Assembly (NCBI GenBank): GCA_963971405.1
Contig: OZ020487.1
Location: forward strand, 44,489,039-44,553,038
Length of the DNA: 64,000 nt
Source: Psococerastis gibbosa
Lineage: Eukaryota; Arthropoda; Insecta; Psocodea; Psocidae
Direction of reading: 5' to 3'
Shown here piece after piece: positions 58,501 through 64,000 of the stretch; positions within the stretch are counted from its first letter, which is position 1; every line of letters starts with the position of its first letter. The notes under the pieces were generated by a model. That model was given only the letters and a program-made list of their open reading frames with translations. It was not told the origin of the DNA and made no database searches. A program made the translations under genes and the position numbers.

Positions 58501-61500
58501 ACTGTACGGAATGTCGAAGTTCGAAAGATGACATAATAGGAAAATAAGATTCACCCATCCGTAATGGGTACCTTAACTAAACGTGCGGCTAACGGGTATG
58601 TTACTGGCCACGAAATCCCAAATAAAGCAGTGGTTAATTGATTTACCAGTCCTCAGGCCTAGACTTCAATAGCTTGTCGTGCTTTGATTGGAGTTCGCTG
58701 CACTAATTTTGCTTTAAATTCATCTAACGCGTTTGTCGTTATTTGATCATTTATCACTAGAAATGCTTCGTTAACCATCCCTTATCGTCAAAACATTCCA
58801 TCACGATGTATCTAACCTATTTTCTGACGTTGTCTAATATTTCAGGCAATAGTTCAGACTCAAGAAGCTTTAAGTGAAGCTAAGGAGGCTTCTAATCGCG
58901 AAACTGCATTCACGGATTCAGTTGCTGAGGTACAATACTGTGTAGTTGACCACTTAGATTTAGCTCCATTCTTCATTTGGAAAGCTATTTTGAAGTTGGT
59001 GTAAGCACGTAAAAAATTAGCTAGCTTAAGTTTCGTCTTTATTTTTAACTCATTCCAACTCTTGCAGGAAGCCGGCGACAGTACTTTGGGGAATAAATGC
59101 CCAACCGACGTTGTTCGCAAGACGATTAACGAAACTAAGTTTAGCGTTGCATCCGAGAATAGGGGTGACAATGTGGGCGTTGAGACCTTATCTAAAAAGC
59201 AAGAGCCTAATGAAGCATTGGCGGGCATTATTACTTCTGTAAAAACAATTGAAACAAAAGCTAGTCACACGGACGCAGAAAGCGATAAACTTAACTCTAA
59301 ATCTGTTTCTCCAACTAGTGGTTCTACTCAAGATAATAAAGAACTTAGAGAAGAAAAGGAAGTTGGAACTGAAACGAAGTTAACCTTGGATAAAGTGACA
59401 CCTGGCGAAATTGGGGTTAAGCACATTAACCAAGAGCACGTAATTGTTGAGTTAGAAAACCGAACAGCCTCTAAAGAAGACATTGTTGATTTAAAGAAAC
59501 CATTCATCATTGAACATCTAGAAGGAAATAGTAATCTTTCTAAAGAACGTGCAGTGACCTCTGCTGCAAGTGGCATTGTTGACGATTTTAAACCTTCCCG
59601 GTTTCCTGGTGCATTGAGTTCTGTGGAAACCAACTTGGTAGGAAAAATCTCACCTTCACTGCTTAAAAGTAGCCCAATTGGTGGAGATAAAGATTTTGAT
59701 GTTGCTTCACTTGATGCTGGGGTAGCTGGTGGAACTGTTAATTTATCGGTAGCGAAAGAGCGTTCTAGTCAAGTAGAAGAGGATTCTATTATTGATAAAG
59801 TTGATTCTTCCTCACAGATTAGTAACCCAGTTGGTTTCGGCAGTACAAGTAAAGAGATTGAAATCACAAATAAATATACTGTTATTGAAGACAAGGTAAA
59901 TTCAGAAAGAAAAGAGGAATTCCCAGAAGATAACCTGAGCAGCCCATTGAGGAGTACTTCAGTTGTTGGGAATACGTTTTTACTTAAAAGTGGCCAAATT
60001 GAAGTAGGCAGCTCAACTAAAACTATCAACAGTGCAGAGGAAACATCTATCATTGATATTGAAACAAGAGATCCTTTGTTAGCGGATAACCAAGGCAGTC
60101 AAGTAAAGCGTACGGTTTTAAAGACTACAGATTTTGAACATCCTTCTTTGTCTGAGAGTGGCCATATTGAAATTACCATTTCACAAAATAATACCATCCT
60201 CGCCAATAAAGGTTCCAATATTGACGTTCTGTTAAGCTCAGCAACCAGGGAGCCATCATTGGCAGATAAATCGAGGAATGACGTGAGAGATGACCCGATT
60301 ACGGAGAATATTGATGCTGCACATCCTGGTTTGATGACTAGTGACGTAATTATAATTGCCAAATCATCTGAAAGTACCGAAAGCATAAAGGAAAATTTAA
60401 CTGTTGAATCCTTTGCTGCGGGACTAAATACAGGAGCTAAAGGGTCATTGATAGCTGATATTCTGAACAGCCAAGCGGAGGGTGATTCTATTGTAAAAAA
60501 TATTGACATTAGCTATCCAGCTTCTTTGAGCGCGCCTAAAGATAACGAGTTATCTTCTTTCGACAAAATGAACCGAAAAATGGAATATCATTATCAAACT
60601 TCATATACTCCTGCATCATCTACATCGTCCAGCTCGAGACCGCAGGGACTAAATAGGGAACGCCTCAGCTCTGTCCCCGAACTGAGTGAAGCCACGAAAC
60701 CATATGAAAGTACAGAAGGTTCTGATCGTGCAGAATTTAACAAATCCTTATCTGAACAGAATAAAGCCATTGCAGAAGAACATGAAGAGACCCTCCGTGA
60801 ATCCATTTTAACTCCTCCTGAATGTACTGTAGAAAATGCTGCAAATGTAAGCATTGAGGAAAAGTCCCCTGCTGTTGTGCAACATGGTGTCCCTGGAAAC
60901 GATCAGGGAGGACATGAAATAACTTCAGGCGTCACCGAAAATGTAAATGCTAAACATACTATTAAAGCAAATGCAATCCCAGCTGCTATTGAATTGAGAA
61001 GCGATGAGATTAATGTAAGCCACGATGAAGATACGAGTCGCACAAAACACTCTGGCATATCTACTGTGGACTTGCTAGCCGAAGAACGATCGTCAAAGTT
61101 TGATATAGATAAAATTGAATACTCTCCCCAACTCCAACATGTGTTAAAAACCACCGAAAACAATGATGATGATGATAAGGGTGTTTTCATTAAGAGTTGG
61201 AATCGCCGTGCATCTGAGGCTGATCTGGTTAATCATGTCAGATCGTTGCTAAATGTTAGAGATGCTAAAGTAGCATCACGAAGAGGGAGGGACGCTCGAA
61301 GTCCCGATCCTCAAGCAGAGTTCCTAAATCAAATAAATTGTCTTGTGAGTGATGTCGAAATTGAGGAAGAAGAGGTGTCATGGCCAGTGGTGACACCTCC
61401 GAAGGAACCCACCCCACCTCCTGCTGAACCAGCAAAGCCACTACATCCTCAAAGTGCGTTCCTACTTGAAGTTTTAAGAGTATTGAACTCGCCTGCGCCT

Positions 61501-62361
61501 AGAAGTAAAAAAGTTAAGTCTAAAGAGTCACAGCAGGAAAGCTCATTTTTGAATGATGTAAAGTCTTTATTAAACTCCGAAGAGCAAGCTTTTGACGGAA
61601 GAAGTGTGTATTTTGTCAAAGAAAAAGCAACCGCTCATGAGGACAGCGCTTTTGTTAACAAAGTTAGAGTGTTACTTGACGAGAAAGAGAAAGAATTTGA
61701 AGTGAACAAACCGTACCAGGAGGAGTTCGTTGAGAAGGATCATAGTAATTTTCTTAGTGACGTATTTGTTATGTTAAATGACCAACCAATGAGCGAGGCA
61801 GCAATGGAATTTGTCGGCGAGCTGCATGCATTCGACGACGACGACGATGATGATGATGATGATGAAGGACATTATGAAGAAGTAGAAACCAATCAGAGTA
61901 TGAAGACTGTTAACCTTAAAAATGTTACACAGACCAAGTTTGAAGAAGAGATATCTCTTGAAGATGTCGCTGATAAACTAAAAGATAATAAGACAGAAGC
62001 TTGTAATATTTTAAGTAAAATTGAGGATATAAATGTGGAACCTGCAAAAATAGTAGAATCCGACGTTGACTGCGTATTAAAGAATTCGTCGGATACTGAA
62101 AAACAAACTGTACCCAAAATGGTCCCGGAAATCGAGATTAATGTAGGTTCAGTGGTTTTTGTCAATACTGATGGGAAAAGATCAGCAATGCATCTTGTTA
62201 TTAATAGTAGAAGAAAAGACTACACACTTCAGGTTAAATGTTTTCAAGCAGAACCAGTGGATGTTGAAAAGGAGCTGAATATTGCAGAATTAGTAGCTGT
62301 AGATGGCGACAAGGTTGAAAAAGTTATTGCCAAGGTCGTTGTCACCCCTTCCCACGCGTAA
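41757..62361 (+). CDS. Sh3beta: Sh3beta, SH3BGRL-family protein with giant C-terminal extension (gene span)
   Basis: Eight exons: 41757-41801, 50482-50670, 51898-52068, 52899-52967, 55243-55395, 57291-57344, 58846-58929, 59068-62361. All introns are phase 0 and the product is 1,352 residues. Residues 1-~100 form the thioredoxin-like SH3BGRL domain: MVVKIYLSGISGNKE, KKKQQRVQMILDSK, PLPPQIFN (the family's conserved Pro motif) and CGDYEDFDLANE. The catalytic Cys pair of true glutaredoxins is absent, as in the family. Residues 101-255 are acidic and low-complexity. Residues 256-1352 come from one exon of 3.3 kb. Typical SH3BGRL proteins are about 90-240 residues, so this is a large expansion. Family role: a poorly defined cytosolic adaptor. 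Neighbouring SRRM1 shares the promoter. Core identity is certain; attachment of the long exon rests on splice sites and phase. Confidence 0.9.
44154..44606. repeat. Near-perfect foldback element with 157-bp arms
   Basis: The left arm (44,154-44,310) runs 'ccctacaaaaacactccgtg' to 'gataacttggcctg'. The right arm (44,450-44,606) runs 'caggccaagttatctaaaac' to 'cacggagcgtttttgttggg'. The loop is about 139 bp. Few mismatches, so it is recent. Transcribed Sh3beta pre-mRNA would form a long hairpin here. Confidence 0.9.
45200..46300 (+). mobile_element. LINE reverse-transcriptase remnant
   Basis: The open frame 45336-45932 has PLFFLIFINGLSNLK, FADNCAI (altered YADD box), INRKKTNIIEYS, IKYLGIIIDSHLSWDQHVNN and YYAFYQSILQYGI, in the order of jockey/CR1-like polymerases. 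A 13-G run at 45,903-45,917 shifts the frame. Beyond it the other frame continues TKKIVTCQKFAMRMLNKTGY and FKELGILSFELLYKKILLTM. Catalytic Asp replacement and frameshifts indicate an inactive copy. Confidence 0.85.
46535..47102. repeat. Dispersed repeat, inverted copy of 23.6-24.1 kb
   Basis: It runs from 'gggaaagcaaactgtccggt' to 'acgtgtaaattggaaagcaa', complementary over its length to 23,556-24,095, with interior 'aagcaaactatcaaggggta' and 'ttgcccggaaatcgac'. A small extra copy of its right edge follows at 47,440-47,505. Confidence 0.75.
47951..47972 (+). repeat. TA microsatellite
   Basis: About eleven TA units in Sh3beta intron 1, preceded by a purine-rich GAAGAA tract. A second TA run of similar length lies at 49,485-49,512. 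Confidence 0.9.
48300..49440 (+). mobile_element. LINE reverse-transcriptase remnant
   Basis: The frame 48422-49000 reads LGPVLFWIYINELLK, IGFANDTIPYFHG (altered FADD), WLDDNLLTLNISKTEYMTF, YKYLGVTIDQYLRWDQQ and YYAIVQAILQYGILAWRG. Upstream the same frame gives TYGVPQ, part of the usual 'GVPQGSVLGP'. After a stop at 49,000 another frame gives FLSVKAYNLLPLSVKSALNL and KKQLSQY, the LINE C-terminus. Asn in the catalytic pair and the stop make it dead. Confidence 0.88.
49585..49905 (-). mobile_element. LINE 3' end, copy 1 of a direct repeat pair
   Basis: Diverged direct repeat of 51,567-51,860. The minus strand reads, with a frameshift, IRKLAIELEAARN and LLRDDLLEKALYAVTEALAQ then stop. In copy 2 the equivalent is RKLPNELRAARNATNFLK, a stop, and IRDHLLEKAFYTVTEALAQ. 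This looks like the end of a LINE polymerase ('..LPxxLRxA.s...FKxxLxxHL'). The two copies flank Sh3beta exon 2. Confidence 0.65.
50482..50670 (+). CDS. Sh3beta: Sh3beta exon 2 (SH3BGRL core)
   Basis: Acceptor TTTCGTTTGCAG, 63 residues, donor GGG|GTAAGT, phase 0 both sides. It contains KKKQQRVQMILDSKSVTYEA, IDITEPGREKDKEHMQQN and HPLPPQIFNEEIYCG. The PLPPQIFN motif is the family's conserved SH3-binding Pro segment and cis-Pro loop. Confidence 0.97.
51567..51860 (-). mobile_element. LINE 3' end, copy 2 of the direct repeat pair
   Basis: It matches 49,585-49,905 in the same orientation ('gtagttctgtcattgtgcta', 'cacacttggctgtgcgtgg', 'cctcgtgttgt'). The minus-strand frame ends KAFYTVTEALAQ. It stops about 40 bp before the Sh3beta exon 3 acceptor. 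Confidence 0.65.
51898..52068 (+). CDS. Sh3beta: Sh3beta exon 3
   Basis: Acceptor TTTTTTTTAG, 57 residues, donor GAG|GTATTT, phase 0. It starts DYEDFDLANETDELEAFLHI, completing the SH3BGRL fold (insect forms have DYDAFDMANE..L..FL), then passes into a Ser/Asn/Asp-rich linker. Confidence 0.95.
52899..52967 (+). CDS. Sh3beta: Sh3beta exon 4
   Basis: A 69-bp exon, acceptor GGGTTCTAG, donor AAG|GTATCG, phase 0 both sides: ENGVEVELTSLSEEASLTTE then DAK. Low-complexity acidic linker, skippable in frame. Moderate certainty because there is no conserved motif. Confidence 0.75.
53035..53945. mobile_element. Nested inverted repeats (foldback within foldback) in Sh3beta intron 4
   Basis: The outer pair 'cgctctgattggtggagcgc' (53,035) / 'gcgctccaccaatcagagag' (53,923-53,942) bounds about 0.9 kb. 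The inner pair runs 53,128-53,255 / 53,370-53,490 ('caaattagattctgcaagga' / 'tccttgcagaatctaatttg', 'gattatcaactaaag' / 'ctttagttgataatc'). No coding content. Confidence 0.8.
54308..54460 (+). repeat. SINE-like dispersed repeat copy
   Basis: 'ggttgacatcgaggacgtga', 'taatgcccgaaaaaccgatg' and 'gggtcgttggcggggctagg' match the copies at 5.3, 25.5 and 55.9 kb in order. Inside Sh3beta intron 4. Confidence 0.65.
54590..55150 (-). mobile_element. LINE polymerase C-terminal fragment
   Basis: The minus-strand frame 54799-55149 contains NDELYAIYQEPTTVAEIKRA then RIRWLGHVERMPDSRATRCP, the classic 'R.RWxGHVxRMxxxR' tail of RTE/CR1-type reverse transcriptases. The following frame-shifted part stays GC-rich. 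Antisense to Sh3beta, 90 bp before exon 5. Confidence 0.85.
55243..55395 (+). CDS. Sh3beta: Sh3beta exon 5
   Basis: Acceptor ACGGTTTGCAG, 51 residues, donor GAG|GTATTT, phase 0: GGETAHDDAEPANDDDDGDD then SETPAIKYDSETPANELANE and TNPAEPQTEPE. Acidic Glu/Asp/Pro/Thr linker like the acidic tails of Drosophila Sh3beta isoforms. Confidence 0.85.
55560..55700 (+). repeat. Dispersed repeat fragment (relative at 63.5 kb)
   Basis: 'gagttctatgtaggagagac' and 'gcgccaaaaatatttttttc' with 'ctggggccac' resemble the left arm of the foldback at 63,490-63,673. Non-coding. Confidence 0.5.
55935..56095 (+). repeat. SINE-like dispersed repeat copy
   Basis: 'atcgacatcgaggaatgggc', 'tttgccaatggctacaaatt', 'atggatggggtcgttgtcag' and 'ggcctacctccgtaaaaagc' follow the same order as the 54.3-kb copy. 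Confidence 0.6.
56778..56919. mobile_element. Short TA-flanked hairpin MITE
   Basis: Left 'ggcggggtttccacatacgt' and right 'acgtatgtggaaacctcgcc' pair, and the arms extend through 'caatggtcaatgagaaatat'. The centre 'agcagacattgaagacatac' is shared with the hairpin at 9.6 kb and the MITE-1 elements. TA lies at or next to both ends. Confidence 0.8.
57291..57344 (+). CDS. Sh3beta: Sh3beta exon 6
   Basis: A 54-bp exon, acceptor TCATTTACAG, donor GAG|GTATTT, phase 0: TEENSEGETSDEAEVETE. Acidic linker. Supported by consensus splice sites, phase and composition matching exons 4, 5 and 7; no conserved motif. Confidence 0.72.
57683..57833. repeat. Foldback repeat
   Basis: 'agcgggcctaccatgccgtt' and 'aataacttaacctggtgtta' pair with 'taatcccaggttatgttatt' and 'cagcgtggtaggcccgc'. 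Inside Sh3beta intron 6. Confidence 0.75.
58846..58929 (+). CDS. Sh3beta: Sh3beta exon 7
   Basis: Acceptor CTAATATTTCAG, 28 residues AIVQTQEALSEAKEASNRET then AFTDSVAE, donor GAG|GTACAA, phase 0. Predicted helical and charged. Links the acidic linkers to the giant terminal exon. Confidence 0.78.
59068..62361 (+). CDS. Sh3beta: Sh3beta exon 8, giant disordered C-terminal exon
   Basis: Acceptor AACTCTTGCAG, phase 0, 1,097 residues to TAA at 62,359-62,361. No Cys-rich, membrane or catalytic domain is seen. The first two thirds (residues 256-~960 of the full protein) are Ser/Thr/Glu/Asp/Ile-rich with about four degenerate ~70-residue repeats ('..ADKS..DVRDDPITENIDAAHPGL..' type). The last third (residues about 973-1180) has six to seven short helices of form S-x-FLxxVxxLLN, then a run of ten Asp. 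The tail (about 1285-1352) is a folded-looking segment, SVVFVNTDGKRSAMHLVINS to EKVIAKVVVTP. I do not recognise a homologous domain. Long open frame and codon use argue it is real coding. Confidence 0.88.
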   Translation, partial: EAGDSTLGNKCPTDVVRKTINETKFSVASENRGDNVGVETLSKKQEPNEALAGIITSVKTIETKASHTDAESDKLNSKSVSPTSGSTQDNKELREEKEVGTETKLTLDKVTPGEIGVKHINQEHVIVELENRTASKEDIVDLKKPFIIEHLEGNSNLSKERAVTSAASGIVDDFKPSRFPGALSSVETNLVGKISPSLLKSSPIGGDKDFDVASLDAGVAGGTVNLSVAKERSSQVEEDSIIDKVDSSSQISNPVGFGSTSKEIEITNKYTVIEDKVNSERKEEFPEDNLSSPLRSTSVVGNTFLLKSGQIEVGSSTKTINSAEETSIIDIETRDPLLADNQGSQVKRTVLKTTDFEHPSLSESGHIEITISQNNTILANKGSNIDVLLSSATREPSLADKSRNDVRDDPITENIDAAHPGLMTSDVIIIAKSSESTESIKENLTVESFAAGLNTGAKGSLIADILNSQAEGDSIVKNIDISYPASLSAPKDNELSSFDKMNRKMEYHYQTSYTPASSTSSSSRPQGLNRERLSSVPELSEATKPYESTEGSDRAEFNKSLSEQNKAIAEEHEETLRESILTPPECTVENAANVSIEEKSPAVVQHGVPGNDQGGHEITSGVTENVNAKHTIKANAIPAAIELRSDEINVSHDEDTSRTKHSGISTVDLLAEERSSKFDIDKIEYSPQLQHVLKTTENNDDDDKGVFIKSWNRRASEADLVNHVRSLLNVRDAKVASRRGRDARSPDPQAEFLNQINCLVSDVEIEEEEVSWPVVTPPKEPTPPPAEPAKPLHPQSAFLLEVLRVLNSPAPRSKKVKSKESQQESSFLNDVKSLLNSEEQAFDGRSVYFVKEKATAHEDSAFVNKVRVLLDEKEKEFEVNKPYQEEFVEKDHSNFLSDVFVMLNDQPMSEAAMEFVGELHAFDDDDDDDDDDEGHYEEVETNQSMKTVNLKNVTQTKFEEEISLEDVADKLKDNKTEACNILSKIEDINVEPAKIVESDVDCVLKNSSDTEKQTVPKMVPEIEINVGSVVFVNTDGKRSAMHLVINSRRKDYTLQVKCFQAEPVDVEKELNIAELVAVDGDKVEKVIAKVVVTPSHA

Positions 62362-62700
62362 ATCGATGTCTTCCCTACAGAAATTATTGTAAAATGTTAC
62401 AATATTAACTAGGCTGGTAGCTTTTTCAAATAGACCTAAATGCGTATTTTTTGGGCGAAGTCAAGAGATGTAACCTACCTGCTCTGCTGGGAAATTCAGT
62501 TTGTAGAATGTAAGAGAAACGGATGAAATTGCAAGTTTCCTTTCCCCTTTATGTCATCCAAATTATAGTCTAGAGATGTGATAGAGGTTAGAATGTGAAA
62601 GTGCATGGGGTAAAACTTAAATCATTCAACCATTTAGTTGACAGCTAAAATATCATAGAGGTAAACTTATTGATTTGCTGAATATTTAAAACTAGCCAAC
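62362..62700 (+). other. Sh3beta: Sh3beta 3' UTR
   Basis: AT-rich sequence after the stop without open frames of note. No AATAAA was seen before the minisatellite. ATTAAA at 63,251-63,256 is a possible signal, in which case the minisatellite is inside the 3' UTR. Confidence 0.45.
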
Positions 62701-63130
62701 TACTCAATTCTGGGATGCATGAAATCTTACTTAATTTAAATTTCAGTAGTCCAGAAGCTATGAGACGTACAGTTGTCTTCGACAGCATACAAAACTCTGG
62801 TTGTACTAATTTATTTAAAACTAGCCACCCATTCAATTCTGGGTTGCATGAAATCTTACTTAATTTAAATTTCAGTAGTCCAGAAGCTATGAGACGTACA
62901 GTTGTCTTCGACAGCATACAAAACTCTGGTTGTACTAATTTATTTAAAACTAGCCACCCATTCAATTCTGGGTTGCATGAAATCTTACTTAATTTAAATT
63001 TCAGTAGTCCAGAAGCTATGAGACGTACAGTTGTCTTCGACAGCATACAAAACTCTGGTTGTACTAATTTATTTAAAACTAGCCACCCATTCAATTCTGG
63101 GATGCATGAAATCTTACTTAATTTAAATTG
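62690..63130. repeat. 129-bp minisatellite, about 3.3 copies
   Basis: The unit starts 'catgaaatcttacttaattt' and runs through 'gacgtacagttgtcttcgac' to 'cacccattcaattctgggtt', beginning near 62,718 and repeating about every 129 bp; the final copy is cut after 'atttaaatt'. Units are nearly identical. 129 is divisible by three, so both strands show repeated open frames (142 and 214 codons) that are by-products. Confidence 0.93.
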
Positions 63131-63489
63131 TCCTGACACATAAGGGAAGTGCAGTTGTCTCCGACAGCTTATAAAACTCTGGTTGATCTCATTTCCCGTA
63201 TGTACTCGCAGATCTAGTTTACTATTAGCAAAAAAAAAAAAGAATAGAATATTAAACAGTGTGGTGCTCGGGTCTTGCATTGTGTCCAATTTAAGCTTAG
63301 TCTTTAGTTGTGTGGTTCATTAGATTATAGTCTAGTTGCGCTCTAGTTACGTATTACTAGTACATTTGTTAATATTAGTTCTAAGGTTTATCTGACCGGT
63401 GATATTGCTGCGCTTTCGCCAAAACGCTACGGATTGATACAATGATAAGGATGGCGTTACTAAATCCCAAAGTTGTTTTAATAGAAACG

Positions 63490-63673
63490 CTGGAGTTCTA
63501 TATAGGAGGGATGGGACTTTCAAGAGCGCGAAAATAATTTTTTGAACCTTGGGGCCATCTGATGCCACGTCTGCTATGACCAGCCATTGAAAAAACGTAA
63601 CAAGTAGCCGAAGGGTTCAAAAAATATTTTTGGCACGTTCGAATTTCGGTCCATCTCTCCTTTATGGAACTCA
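63490..63673. repeat. Foldback repeat near the window end
   Basis: 'gagttctatataggagggat' and 'cgaaaataattttttgaa' pair imperfectly with 'ttcaaaaaatatttttggca' and 'atctctcctttatggaactc'. Related to the fragment at 55.6 kb. The minus-strand frames here are by-products. Confidence 0.65.
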
Positions 63674-64000
63674 GAGCTGGACCACCTATGTATAATACAT
63701 TCCTCACTTGCTGCGCCGCGATACGACTGCTGCCAAGTCCTAGCTACAAACCCTTTTTTGAGATACAGGTATATTGCGACTAAAGTCAAAGTAATTTTAG
63801 CTAAAAAAAAAAAAAAATAGTGGAGGGGCAGGAAGTCTATTATTAATAATGTCAGCGCTTTCATCCTTCTAACCACAGACATTCATTCGGCTTAATTTTC
63901 ATTTAATCTGGCACCGCTGCATGTGATCTAATGCTTTTGGCTTTGCTTTCAGGTGTTTTGCTTTGGTAGTTATTCGGTGACATGGTAAAAACGGAAAAGT
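63674..64000. other. Window end, no gene seen
   Basis: AT-rich sequence with a 14-A run at about 63,803. A possible acceptor-like 'ttgctttcag' at 63,944-63,953 precedes the edge, but the following bases do not show a supportable exon. Confidence 0.4.

Noticed and set aside
62645-63289. 214-codon minus-strand and 142-codon plus-strand frames with repeated peptide units
   Set aside because: Both are consequences of a 129-bp tandem repeat whose length is a multiple of three. No start context, splice partner or domain supports a gene.
63944-63990. Possible exon start at the window edge after 'ttgctttcag'
   Set aside because: Only about 45 bases follow and they contain an early stop in two frames; nothing links it to a gene.
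1-64000. CRISPR arrays, operons or bacterial genes
   Set aside because: No regularly spaced identical repeats with unique spacers; all coding is intron-split and eukaryotic in type.

Overview
This is a eukaryotic nuclear window, almost certainly from an insect or a close arthropod. It is AT-rich, its genes are split by GT-AG introns of 0.1 to 9 kb, and those introns are packed with small inverted-repeat DNA elements and decayed LINE or Penelope-like fragments. The order cannot be fixed from sequence alone. No bacterial genes, operons, CRISPR arrays or virus genomes were seen.

Three protein genes account for the coding content. (1) Nopp140/NOLC1 (+, 312-11239) is a nucleolar phosphoprotein of coiled bodies. 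It has nine shared exons followed by two mutually alternative 3' ends: an RGG exon (10048-10734) carrying two FUS/EWS-like RanBP2-type zinc fingers, and the canonical SRP40-type C-terminus (11075-11239). A third, truncated product is possible by read-through into intron 6 and an intronic AATAAA. (2) SRRM1/SRm160 (-, 41359-17647) is a PWI-domain splicing coactivator. I rebuilt it from 18 exons with consistent reading phase; one intron uses a GC donor. (3) Sh3beta (SH3BGRL family, +, 41757-62361) has eight exons joined only by phase-0 introns. It ends in a single 3.3-kb exon that adds about 1,100 mostly disordered residues to the usual ~100-residue thioredoxin-like domain, including an array of short 'xxFLxxVxxLLN' helices that I do not recognise.

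Layout: Nopp140 and SRRM1 are tail-to-tail, separated by 6.4 kb of repeats (11.3-17.6 kb). SRRM1 and Sh3beta are head-to-head, with about 400 bp between the proposed start codons, which suggests a shared bidirectional promoter. Downstream of Sh3beta lies a 129-bp minisatellite (about 62.7-63.13 kb) and then repeats to the window end. Nopp140 (snoRNP and Pol I-related chaperone) and SRRM1 (pre-mRNA splicing and 3'-end formation) both act in nuclear RNA processing. Sh3beta is presumably cytosolic and only shares a promoter.

Repeats: several short inverted-repeat (MITE/foldback) families are visible. They include a TA-flanked family with one copy inserted into a TTAA-ended family, two non-autonomous hAT-like elements with 8-bp target duplications, and many isolated hairpins. 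There are also LINE reverse-transcriptase fragments on both strands, a Penelope-like element with a decayed GIY-YIG endonuclease, tRNA-like SINE sequence and unusually frequent poly-G/C runs. All coordinates were read by eye. Exon joins rest on splice consensus, phase and family similarity remembered from known proteins; no alignments were run.
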